Source of the DNA: Ceratodon purpureus
Lineage: Eukaryota; Streptophyta; Bryopsida; Pseudoditrichales; Ditrichaceae
Direction of reading: 5' to 3'
Length of the DNA stretch: 64,000 bases
NCBI GenBank assembly: GCA_014871385.1
Contig: CM026428.1
Span: 15,982,162 to 16,046,161 of the forward strand
Position 1 is the first letter of the stretch. Every line of letters begins with the position of its first letter. The notes below the pieces were generated by a model that saw only the letters and a list, made by a program, of their open reading frames with translations, was not told where the DNA came from and ran no database searches. This document shows positions 17,717 through 27,854 of the stretch, piece by piece. A program made the translations under genes and the position numbers.

Positions 17717-18331
17717 TCACTCTCTCCCTAACATATAATCGTAACAAACTCCATCGAAGCTATGCATCATTACATGCACCACAAGATCCCTCCTAGCCTC
17801 GTCAAGAGAGATTTGTTCCGCCCCTCCATCATGAACAGTACTGGAATTGCTCTCTACATCGATATGTGATTCCGGTGGTGATTCTTCGAACAGCCTGTCT
17901 AGTGCGCTCTGTCCGAGGGAGGGACAAGCTGGATTCACTGCTGATACAGTCACGTCGAGCTCGCCGGTACCACCATCTTCACGTTCAAGCTCCGGAAGCT
18001 CGTTGTCGACACAATGCTCTGGACACGGAATGGCGATCGCTGCTATCACCTGATCCGGCACCACAATCTCAAGCGAACTGTCCTCCAGGATGTTCCGCGG
18101 CGAGATCTTGTGGTCACAGTCGGTGATAACACATAAGCTGCAACTAGACGTAACTCTCTCCCCTTCATCGAAAGGTGTTCTAGGCGACTCGATATCTCTC
18201 AGTGCCTCCTCGAGATCCCCAAAGTTCCAAATACTGACAATCTTCCCTCCTGAGTCGACTCGGCATAAGCCATACCTCACCTTCGTCTTCGGGCTCAAAT
18301 TCTCCATTGTCAACACTTCCTCCCAGACCAC
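17717..18331 (-). CDS. Unrecognised 204-codon acidic open frame in the CACTA element
   Basis: This long open frame lies between the transposase 5' end and the start of the divergent TNPA-like gene. The product is acidic, rich in Glu, Asp and Ser, with a few Cys residues (SSCSLCVITDCDH) and no motif I recognise. It could be a 5' exon of the transposase transcript or a non-coding stretch that happens to be open. Confidence 0.3.
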   Translation of the reverse strand: MVWEEVLTMENLSPKTKVRYGLCRVDSGGKIVSIWNFGDLEEALRDIESPRTPFDEGERVTSSCSLCVITDCDHKISPRNILEDSSLEIVVPDQVIAAIAIPCPEHCVDNELPELEREDGGTGELDVTVSAVNPACPSLGQSALDRLFEESPPESHIDVESNSSTVHDGGAEQISLDEARRDLVVHVMMHSFDGVCYDYMLGRE

Positions 18332-18734
18332 ACACTCTCGAATTCCTACTGTCCGTAATGTCTTGCGGATTCTCTACTTCGACTTACACCTGAGACTCAA
18401 CGCATTAACATTCCCGCATATTGACTGTTCCCTCGTTCCCATATACGCCGCCCAGATCTAACCACCCTAGGCCTACATTTCCCTACATCCTCACTTCGCA
18501 ACCATGCACATCAGAGATAAGACGTGTGAAGATGCTTACCTGAACGCCACCGCTCCAGCAAATAGACTAGATTAATTTCGTCCCATCCCCTTGCGTTCTG
18601 ACACATCTGCAGTCAAGATTAGAACTGGATTCACTTTTCGCAGATCGCACCCCGTGTCCACCCTTTTTGAGATCTATTTCAGAATTGAGGCTAAGTTTGC
18701 CTTCAGAATAGATCGCCGTCATCCAGAAACCCTA

Positions 18735-21688
18735 ATGGATCCCACTGGTAATCGAGAAATGAAACGCAGGTACAGTGACTTCGATCCTTCGAACTGCTGT
18801 GGACCAGAGTCTTCCACCACTTCCACATTGAACTCTCTCGGATTCGGTAAGTGTTTCTTCACATCGACTCCAAAGCAGTACCGTAGGTCGCTTCTGCCCT
18901 CATCTACGCGGGCCAACGAGGTGATGGCGTTTCCAGCCCGTATGGCTCAGGGTCCAGTCGTGGAGGGACGGCTGACTGATCTGGATAGACTTAGCGAGGT
19001 AATCCAGGACTCTCTATTTCCTCCACTGTAATTTGATTTTGGAATTCTGAATGACCCCTCCCCTCAACCAGATACTATTACCTGCAATCTTCGATGTCTA
19101 TTCCCTTGACTTTTCACAGTATTCACTATCAATCCCTAGTCGAGAAATGCCCAAATGTGCAGTCCATATTCAAACATAGTTCTGTTTCGGTACATACCCC
19201 TCCTCATGTGTTCAGTTTATTACAAACGCTTACATGTGCACATTCCTTTCCGACAGCAATACTCAGTGGGAGCTGGACCTTCATCGATACACAGCCTACG
19301 TCAAACGCAGGAAACTAGGCCGTATCATGTGCAGAGGAGCCCCCCTCCACAGCCACCTCGGCTTCCAACGCAATTTGGAAACAATGTAGCACAAGGATCA
19401 TGGAGCGAGGACCCGCGGTCCCACACTCCTCACCATCCTCGCGAAGGTAGTATGCAGCCGAGGATGACCCAAACTGGATCAGGACAGAGTCATCGTCCTT
19501 CAGCTTATGGCGGCTATGAAGGTTGCCCTCAAGAACCACGTTATGCTCACGATCCTCCCGCCGAACAGATACGCTGCAGCAGAACAGTAAGCGGACAATA
19601 GCACGCGACTTTCACCGTCCATATGTCAAGGAGATGGCTGCAGCCCACGCTGAAAACCGCGACCCTGTCATCCAAATACCAGTTTGTGAATCAGGTACAG
19701 TGCTTGGACTCAAGAGCCCATGGCATCGGGCAGCAAGGTTATGCGCCCGTCAAACCCTCAACTTCAAAGTTAGAAGCTATAAGGCTAAACGCAAATACTG
19801 GATGTCTCAAGTTCATGTAATTGCTCAGAAGCTTGATCATCAGTTTACATATTCTAGACCCCTAGATATAAATTACCTAGCTGAATTTCTGAAAAACACA
19901 CTCAAAAATGATAGAAAATGCTGGAAAAAATATTTTTTTAGAACCAGTGGTGGTAGACACCATCAGTGTCCAATAGAGGCCTTCACCGAGTGGCGCAAAT
20001 ACTGGTTGAGTGCAGAAGGTAAGGACGAGTCTATATTGATGACTGAGATGAGAAAGGGGAAGAACAAGGCACAGCGAACAGATAACTCATCAGGAGATCA
20101 AGGCAATTTCGTTGCTTCACCATACCAGGTACTGTGGTTCCACCAATCGGTTCGTCTTGGCATTGCTCTGAAGCTCATTGATTGCCGTTTCTGATATAAC
20201 TCCAATCGATTTGCTCAAGCCTCCTTCGTTGCATCCTAAACCAAGCATGAATCTGTTTTGAAGGTGTTCCCTGCACATACGAATCCAGACTTCCCGCCCC
20301 GAATGCAAGGAGCTTTGACATACTACTCTGACTCAAATCACAGTCAAAGTACAGAGTTCCAGCATAGCACGCCTACTAGTGGTTTCCAACATGTCACTAC
20401 GTGTGCATCAATTGGAGGCCCACGGTACGAAGATAACACCCCGATATTCCCACATGTACACTTCTATGCTACATTCATGCAACAGTTATTTTCTCAAGCT
20501 CATTTCTCAACTTATGTCGCATTCTCAGTCTTGAATTACCTGATCTTGATGTGCATTAAAAACCCCGTGTACATCGATCTCCTCAGCAACGCCCGGCCAC
20601 CCGACCATACGTGATAAGGAAGTCAACGAGAATTCACGCGTTAGAGTCAACTGTGGAGCGCATGGCTTCAGATTTATCGAGCAGTAAGGAGCAAATCAGG
20701 GAAGTAAAGGAGCTTCTTCTTCGCCTTGTCAATCCAACATGTACTCCAGAGTCCACACCACCGGTTCCACTTCATGGTCCCATTGCTGCTCCACCTGATC
20801 CGACATCTATCACCGTCCGTGTCGACTGCCACATTGCTCCAGATCCAACTCAGCATGGCTCGACAAATCATTGCGCAGAGGCTCGCTCTTTCACGCAGCG
20901 GCACCCTGTACATCAAACCGACCTCAACAATCTATCTGATCAGAACATGCCCAACCAACCAGACTCAACGTTGCGAACTCCGTTGACAACGCCCATCGCC
21001 ATCGCCAGAGGACCAGAGCCTCTCTCACCATCATGCCCGAGCGGGGATACGGTACCCCTAAACCCCCAATACTCTCCTTCAAAATTTTTCTAATAAAATG
21101 CCCATTGGTGCAGCTGTCTCCACAGACGTGTCTGCTTCAGCCGGGACTAGGTCAATCTCGCTGTCACCGCTTCTCAACCGACTCAGCACACCTCAATCGC
21201 AGATGACTCCTCCTGCACCACAGTGCTCTGCAGACACCGTCCATACGGAATCAACATCTCACGATGGAGTGACAACTCGAGGCATGGCCACCATGACAGA
21301 TTCGTCCGCAAGAGTGAGAGGGCCTAGGGAGAAATTCCCACTCACTCTACTGCCGCGACTCTCGAGTGAAGCGATTGCAGCGAATACGCTCTGTTTCATC
21401 CTACACCCGGATCATGGAAACAAGATAGTTGCAGAAGAAAAATCTGGGGGTTCGTGGAAGTCACCATCGTCTAAATTCGGGAAGGAATGCTCAGAAGGAC
21501 AACAAATGGTTCAGATTCACAAGATAATCATATCTGGAGTACCTCTTCTCTTCATCGAAGATCGGCATCCGTTCACCATTCTGGACCATGCGCTTGTCAA
21601 ATCCTCTCGCTCCAGTGTTTACGTGAAGTGGCACAGCAATCTTCTTGTGAGGAAGACTAAAAACATTCTTCCAGTGAAAGTAACCTAG
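18735..21688 (+). CDS. TNPA/Ptta-like second gene of the CACTA element (multi-exon, borders approximate)
   Basis: The proposed first exon starts MDPTGNREMKRRYSDFD at 18735 and ends at a GTAAGT donor (18847). A Pro/Gln-rich segment follows at about 19257-19590. Next is the most diagnostic exon, about 19600-20128, with LDHQFTYSRPLDINYLAEFL, FFRTSGGRHHQCPIEAFTEW and AKRKYW-type basic stretches; it ends in a CAG|GTACTG donor. This resembles the plant Ptta/En/Spm (PF03004-type) region of TNPA proteins. Later open segments at 20611-21093 (helical, then Pro/Thr-rich) and 21098-21688 look like its C-terminal half. TNPA proteins bind subterminal motifs of CACTA elements and assist TNPD. Exon joins other than those named are uncertain, and I cannot say whether this copy is intact. 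Confidence 0.6.
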
Positions 21689-22194
21689 TTATACCACATT
21701 GTTGCAACAATGCTCATTAGACTCTCACTTTAGTTCTCCTCTTGGTGACTTATAGTGTAAAACGTGTGCCTGCTGAATGCTCTCAAGGAGCAAGAGAGTC
21801 TAAACCACGTCGTAGTTCCTTCTTGCATGGCACAAAATCCTATGTCTTCACAGCTACATACACCCCAAATCACACTCCCTCGCTGTGTCTGTCTACACTG
21901 TAATACAATCCCGGAAAGGGAAATTAAACATTCTCAATTCATCAGCACTCCCCTTCTTAGTGAACTTCCTCCCACAGCCCGATAATTGGAGTCGCATCAT
22001 ACCCACCATTGTTTACCGCATTTCATTACACCCCCATCCCGCATCCGCAAATTGTAATTCCAAATTTGCATTATCCACCTGATCTGATACCTGTGAATAT
22101 TCGCTACCCCAAATTCGGAAAGTCCGTATTAATATAAATGGAAAACTAATTATACACTTCCGACATAACACCCAAACCGCTAATTGAATCTGTT

Positions 22195-22560
22195 GTAAAC
22201 CCTAAAAGCAGCTTTGTAGAATCCCTGATTTCAAATATTTGAATCCGATGCAAAAATCCCTGATCACTGCTTGGCTAAATTTAGGTACCCTAAATCCACG
22301 ACATTAATAACATGACCCTAAAACCGTTACTCAAATCCCTAAATTCACAAATTACCCCAATCCGGATGCAACCACCCCCAACCCTTCAAATCCCTAAATG
22401 CGACCTCAAAATCCCTAATTGGAATCCCTAAAATCCAAACCACAGAATCCCTAAATGTGTCTCATTGATCCCTAATTCTCAAACCTAAATCCCTAACATT
22501 GAAATCCCTAAATGTGACCTCGAAACCCCTATTTTGAATCCCTAAATTCCTCATACCCTA
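22195..22560 (+). repeat. Cluster of telomere-like CCCTAA motifs near the CACTA right end
   Basis: About a dozen copies of (A)ATCCCTAAAT or CCCTAAA occur in some 365 bp, irregularly spaced and partly degenerate (CCCTGAT, CCCTAATT). The cluster lies 0.5-0.9 kb inside the right terminus. Subterminal clusters of short motifs are TNPA-binding sites in En/Spm. Here the motif equals the plant telomere unit in the plus direction. No matching cluster is seen near the left end. Confidence 0.75.
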
Positions 22561-23034
22561 AACCACCCTATGCATACCCGGAACGCAGTCCAAATCTCAC
22601 CATGTCGATACCCGGCCCCTAGTATTTATTGTTTATGCCGATGACCGGCACAGTGCGCTAGTCTATACCTTGATCAGCAACCCGGGTAACAGCTAATGTC
22701 GATCTCAACCACGAGCCCGGGTACATGTAAAACTGCGCAGTGAATAAAAAGTTATCCAGCATGAGTTATCAAACCAACAGAGGATGGCCCACTGCACATC
22801 CCTTTGCATCATCCGCTTGAAATTACCAGCTCGGTCCGGAAAGCGAAGGTCTGTACACGGGACCCACGTGGTTGATAAATCACGGAAATAGTCATGCGGG
22901 GGACCAGAGGGACAGCCTGCAGTGCTCGCTTCGGATTTCTGAAATTGGAAAAATACGTGCCCTAGTACACCGAGCTGCTACCCCTCTACACCATTTCTCA
23001 AAGCCCTGAAATATACCGAAATCCAGTTTACAAT

Positions 23035-23065
23035 TCAGTGTAGTTCTGTCCAGTTTCCACTAGTG
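23035..23065 (-). repeat. CACTA right terminal inverted repeat
   Basis: This is the reverse-complement partner of the left end. It is followed by CCT, matching the CCT before the left end. Confidence 0.93.
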
Positions 23066-23080
23066 CCTCTCGTGGCGTTA

Positions 23081-23340
23081 TTCAGTGCTCATGACTTTTC
23101 CCGGATTTTCAAGTGAAATTCCTTCCACAAAGAAAAAACTACCCCGCAAAAAAACCTAGGCAACATGGGCAAGAGCGATGAGTCGATGACACAGATGTTA
23201 CGCAGGAAGAACGCCTGCCCGTTGGGGCTCCCGGGCATGTACGTCGCCCTTTGGCTCGGGACGGACTTTGCTCCCACCTCCCACCCTATGAGCCCCTCCG
23301 AGCAAGGCTCTTCCTTTACATAAAAGTAATGAGCACTGAA
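23081..23340. mobile_element. 260-bp inverted-repeat (MITE-like) unit abutting the CACTA element
   Basis: TTCAGTGCTCATGACTTTT at 23081-23099 is mirrored by AAAAGTAATGAGCACTGAA ending at 23340, giving about 18-bp arms with one mismatch. The interior is GC-rich and non-coding. No clear target duplication is visible, so element status is inferred from the terminal repeats alone. Confidence 0.45.
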
Positions 23341-24048
23341 CTGAGGAATTTCAATTATCCCCAGAGGTATTGCTCTGATAAAATAACCTCATCAGCATTG
23401 TAATTTGCTTTGGACAGTTAGAATCTGGCTTCCAGATTTTTTCCGGGATCACAATCTGAAAGTCACCTCTTGAACCACAATGAAATCTTCTAAATCAGCC
23501 TTGAATTGGGGAGCCAATGATTCACCCCAAATTTCTGCCGTAGTATCAAATTACTGTACATTTATTCATCTAAAATAACATCAACAGTAATAGTTTATAC
23601 ATATTATTATTAATATAAAATGTGTCTCGATGGAATTACGTCGGATACCAAGAACATTGACTTATCTTTATAATTGTGGCCATGGCCTTCTAAAGACTTT
23701 TATTGTGTGAAAAGCGGTTTGCTGGTCCAAGTCAGCAATGGGTTTGAGTGTTCTTAAGTCGACTGAAATTGCTGACTTGTCGCTCATTAGGATAGCTGTT
23801 GTAGATTCTGGATTTGTAATTCGTATGTAAAACAAAACTACAAAACCTGTAATAGAATTTCATTTGAAAGTAAAGGATGACTAATTGATATTGTAGAATC
23901 CCAATCATATCTTGACTTCTCTTTTAATACATTCACAATGTGTATATGACTTGAGGTACGTTACTTCTTGCAAAGTCTCGTGCTCACTTGCATGAGCTGC
24001 AAGTCTTCAAGGCATGATCAGTGATCTCAAAACCAATACACCAGAACC
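23341..24048. other. Intergenic DNA, no feature seen
   Basis: AT-rich sequence with no supported gene, RNA or repeat. Confidence 0.5.
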
Positions 24049-24062
24049 AAAAACATATGAAT

Positions 24063-25078
24063 CCAGGCGAGGATTATCATGGAGGGCGCTGGCCGCCCAC
24101 AGCCTCGCCAAATGCAGCATTACTACTTGGCTCCTTTGGCCCAGTTGGTCTTCGACCCGGGACGCTGGGTGTGGTGCAATGGCGATCCCCTATACAACTA
24201 TACTGCTACCAAGGGCCGCTTGCTACTAAATCCCCGCATTCAACTCACACGCCTAATCAGCGAGAAATGGGTTGGCGTAGTCGCGGTGGGCTTCATTCCT
24301 AATTGGTGCGTAGTGTGGTCGGCCTCCCGCTTGCTTAGGAGGCAACATTCATTTGGAGTCTATATCATTGAATAGTGGCTGTGAACAACTGGCGCCACAA
24401 CGTGGTCTATGTCGTCTCCGAGCTATGCAATTGTTGCAATATGGGCATTTTGGAAACGCTTATACATTGTTTTTACGACTGCAAATCAACCAATCTTGCC
24501 TAGCGATTCGTAGCTTCAATCCTTCATCATCCAGCTCGCACACAGTAAGACGCGGTGCCATGGCCCCCGCTCTCACAGGAGAAATGCATCCTTAAGATGG
24601 CCATCCTCTCTATTTTTAGGACTTTAGCCAACTCTGGTCTCTTCTGAGAGGGGCTACACTCGGGACCATCTAGATCCAATACAATCACTATGTATTTCAT
24701 GCTCAACGGTGGCCTGATGCGGTCCTATAACAACATTGTGGGATGCCTTCCTCAATCTCGCTTGCTTAGTTTAAGCCAACATTTCGTGGTGCAAACAGAA
24801 CCAACCCCAAGGCCTTTAGAAGGTCCAACATGACTTTACCGCGACATGAAACCATGCGGGAATATTCTTCACGCTCGATCCGTGGTACGGTGGAATTATT
24901 AACGACCTCATACGGAGAGGTTTGGTTACATGTAGGTAGATAGCATTTAAGTCCACTAGGTTTGTAATTGGTATTGTAAGATAAGGTGGTATTTGCTGGT
25001 TGCCTTTGGGCTTCTTAGTTGTGCGGCGGTGTTTTTTGCTTTTCTCACCATTTGCATCAAAAAGTGAGGAAAAAAAAA
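24063..25078 (+). mobile_element. 5'-truncated LINE insertion with poly(A) and target-site duplication
   Basis: AAACATATGAAT occurs directly before (24051-24062) and directly after (25079-25090) this stretch. The right copy follows a run of about 12 A, the classic picture of target-primed LINE insertion. The body encodes a decayed reverse-transcriptase zinc-binding (zf-RVT) region. A stretch ending VWSASRLLRRQ shifts frame to TFIWSLYH. After a TGA comes WRHN and the Cys/His cluster ELCNCCNMGILETLIHCFYDC. A TAG then stands where the family has Trp. Only the 3' part of the element is present. It differs from the LINE at 33.5-59.7 kb. Confidence 0.85.
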
Positions 25079-25188
25079 AAACATATGAATAAAGAACAAA
25101 GTTATATTGTAACAGGGTAGCTGGCTAGTGTGCCTTCAAACAAGTATATAATTATTTTTGAAAAAATAAGGTTTGTTTCTAGAAATTT

Positions 25189-26372
25189 AGAGGACTTCTA
25201 AAAGAGCCTTGATATTTTTGGAGCCAAAACTGCCATAAACATATCTATACTGATAGAAACCTACTACTTTTTCTAAATCTAGACATCAAATTGAATATGT
25301 AACCATAGAATCTTATAATTACGTTGTAAAAAAGGTGTATACCAATTTTGAGGACAATTTGCCGTACAGATTGCGAGATTATAACATTTGAAATCATTGT
25401 AAAAGTTTTTTTTGACACTGCCCCATGAGTAGACCTAAGTTTTGATGCCCAAAAACTATACTTTGCAAACACATATGATTCATAGATGATCATCAATTTC
25501 ATTGGATATGGAAGTTAGATTTAAGCTCACAAAGTTTGAGCCTCATACAGGCTTGGGAAGGCAAAAAATCCTTGATTTTGTGAAAGGGATGTGCTGAAGT
25601 TGCCTTACATTCTCCAAAATTAAAAGTGCTTAAAGGATAATCTAAAAATATCCAACTGGGAATCCGAACGGTAGATATGTTGGAGTTAATGAAAGAAAGA
25701 ACTACAAAAAATCTCAGTGCAATCGGAGTAGATCTCAAATTTCTATAATATTTTGAAGTTAAAATTGTATATTTAGCTTTTATTTCAAAAGGAAGTTTTG
25801 GTAAAACGGGGTCATGTGGATGGACCCCTGCCACGTCATAGATATTGGATGAAATTTATTTAGTTTGAATGACAACTGAAGATTGGATGAAATATTTTAT
25901 ATGGATGCAAAATATATATTGGATGAAAACTATGCTCTGGACAGTAATTATCAGTTTGATGAAAAAATCAGCAACCTCTTTAGATGGAAATGGTTAGTTA
26001 GATGAAGATTTTATGTTGGATGAAAACCGTCATAAATGTGTATGGATGAAAAAATATTGGGCCCATTATTTTGCAAGTGCCCTTTGAAAATTTGTCTTGT
26101 CACTTTCTGTCCTATTGAATGATGGGCAACTTGGGAAGAAAATGGGAGATTTCCATTGGTTATTGGCTGCCCCGATTTGAAGCAAATTCTTCTAAAATTC
26201 ATAACTTTTGCATTGTAACTCCAAATGCTTTGAAATTTGCACCTTTGGAAAGCTATCATTGAGAGCTACATGGAATGAAAATTTCAGAAAATAACAAAAT
26301 TCTAAAACCTTAGGATAGGCCGCCCAGAAGTGCTGCGACCCGAAACTGGTCTCAAGGGCCTTTAGGGGTTAA
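25189..26372 (-). mobile_element. 1.2-kb TIR element, copy 1 (inverted relative to copy 2)
   Basis: This is a diverged reverse-complement copy of 60621-61793. The right end CTCAAGGGCCTTTAGGGGTT matches the left end of copy 2. The left end (about 25189) is a more degraded match to the copy 2 right end. The interior has many GGATGAAA words between 25850 and 26060. Short peptides conserved between the two copies come from nucleotide similarity, not a recognisable protein. It is likely a non-autonomous DNA transposon. No target duplication is evident. Confidence 0.7.
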
Positions 26373-26430
26373 ACTAATGTTATTGTTTTTCAAGAACTAC
26401 AATAAACAAAAATAATCCCTTGCATCATGG

Positions 26431-26676
26431 TAAAGAAGCCTCATAATATATACTTTATTATAAAGGTGATCCATTAGAGCTTACTAATCACAAACCTATT
26501 CCGCTAGCTAATACCATATACAAATTCTACAACAATACTTTGACATTCATCATTTTTGACTATGGAGAAAAATATTAAATACTACATGGCAATCTAGAAG
26601 GATCTAAAGCAAAAATAAGCACATCTAGACAACTCCAAGTACTTATTGCCGCCTTAAAAGATGCAAAACTTACAAA

Positions 26677-26716
<40 letters not shown>

Positions 26717-27010
26717 TCAACTACTCATACAGTTACATGTCCAATACAACTCAATCAATTCCACTCACCATTGTCACGTGATAGAATATTTGGATTCTTA
26801 GGAAAAGCCTAAGTTGACCATAAATAGAAGGGAATCGGCTACAGGCACCCATACAATGTAATATATTTACAACAAACCATACATTGGGCTTGCCTAGCTG
26901 CAAAAAATGATCAAAATACTACTACAATACTCATTTTCCCTGACACTGATTGGTACCAAAACTTCAATCTACATATTGGCCCATTTCCAAACATAATCAC
27001 ATTAAATCTT
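26431..27010 (+). pseudogene. Relic of the long LINE family (RT and pre-RNase H fragments)
   Basis: Plus-strand translation gives an RT fragment with NHKPIPLANTIYKF and RQLQVLIAALKDAKLTNQ. These match NHRPIALANTIYKF and RQLQLLIAALEDAKFTNQ of the LINE ORF2 at 38.1-37.9 kb. After a (TA)n tract, a second fragment around RIFGFLGKA, KGIGY and WYQNF matches the ORF2 region just before RNase H. The roughly 2 kb of ORF2 between these parts is missing, and several stops are present. It is an internally deleted, old copy in the opposite orientation to the large LINE. Confidence 0.8.
26681..26713. repeat. (TA)n microsatellite
   Basis: An uninterrupted TA dinucleotide run of about 33 bp sits inside the LINE relic at the junction of its two ORF2 fragments. 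Confidence 0.95.
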
Positions 27011-27434
27011 TGTATAGAAATCTAAGAGGCAGTAGATGTGTGTATAAAATTCTCTGTAGTAGATTGTCCAAATTCTCAAAACACCCATTTCAAGGGAAAA
27101 CATATCAGAGATTATGAAAACTTTATTATTTATCTTACTGGTTTTTCTTTTTTCCTTTTTGTATCTTATAGGGAGCTAAGAAAATCTTTGTAAACACTTT
27201 CTTCAACCTTTGAGATTTGATGTACTTACATGCCAGTAACATGATATTTTTGAGATTGTGGGAAATCTCATGTAAAGAATTGTGTCTTCAAATGTGAAAA
27301 GACCAGTAGTATCTTTACATAATATGTGTTATGTAAGAACCTGGATATTTTATTATTTTTTAAATTTATACAATGACACATCAGATTGTATAATTCATGT
27401 GCATTTTTTTAGTAGATGGTGCAAGGCACTTGTA

Positions 27435-27854
27435 CTGTTTTAGCAACAGTTGCTAGTTTGCAGCACAAAGCAAAAAAGAAACTAAAAACAATATAAAACA
27501 GAACAAAAGAGTTTGACTTTTTAAAATAAAATGTATTTGGACAGTAATTGAAGAATAATTGGGTCAAGGAAAGACAGTGACTTGAATTTTTTTTCTTCTC
27601 CATATTTCAGAACATAACTGCAAGTGTGTTGCGGGTGTGGTGTAAACATCATAAACAGAAGTATTGACCTAGTTTGTTGATCAGGGTGTGTATTTTGGAA
27701 GATGTTTACACAGAAACTTATTGTTTGCACAATAGAAACCAATAACTTAGACATTCTGAATTCATAAATGGTTATGAATTTGTAGACCTCGCTGAGTCAA
27801 CAAGCATTTGAACAAACCTTCCAGCGGTTGTGCTGTTTTAGCAACAGTTGCTAG
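27435..27854. repeat. Duplicated 21-bp motif around GCAACAGTTGC
   Basis: CTGTTTTAGCAACAGTTGCT occurs at about 27436 and again at about 27833, about 397 bp apart, within otherwise dissimilar AT-rich DNA. The core GCAACAGTTGC is nearly palindromic. On the minus strand both copies read LATVAKT in short open frames. No gene is recognised. Confidence 0.5.

Larger units (their letters stand above)
10222..23065 (-). mobile_element. Full-length CACTA (En/Spm) DNA transposon, 12.8 kb
   Basis: The left end reads CACTAGTGGAAATTGGCCAC. The right end is its inverted partner, CACTAGTGGAAACTGGACAG on the minus strand. Similarity continues through ACTACACTGA, for about 30 bp. Both ends are flanked by CCT (10219-10221 and 23066-23068), the 3-bp target duplication typical of CACTA elements. 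Inside are a minus-strand TNP2-type transposase gene and a divergent plus-strand gene resembling TNPA/Ptta, the usual two-gene arrangement of autonomous En/Spm elements. The transposase has stop codons, so this copy is probably no longer autonomous. Orientation is given by the transposase. Confidence 0.95.

Noticed and set aside
24014-24595. Several overlapping plus-strand frames as a host gene
   Set aside because: Homology to zf-RVT crosses frames and stops, and the region is bounded by a target duplication and poly(A).
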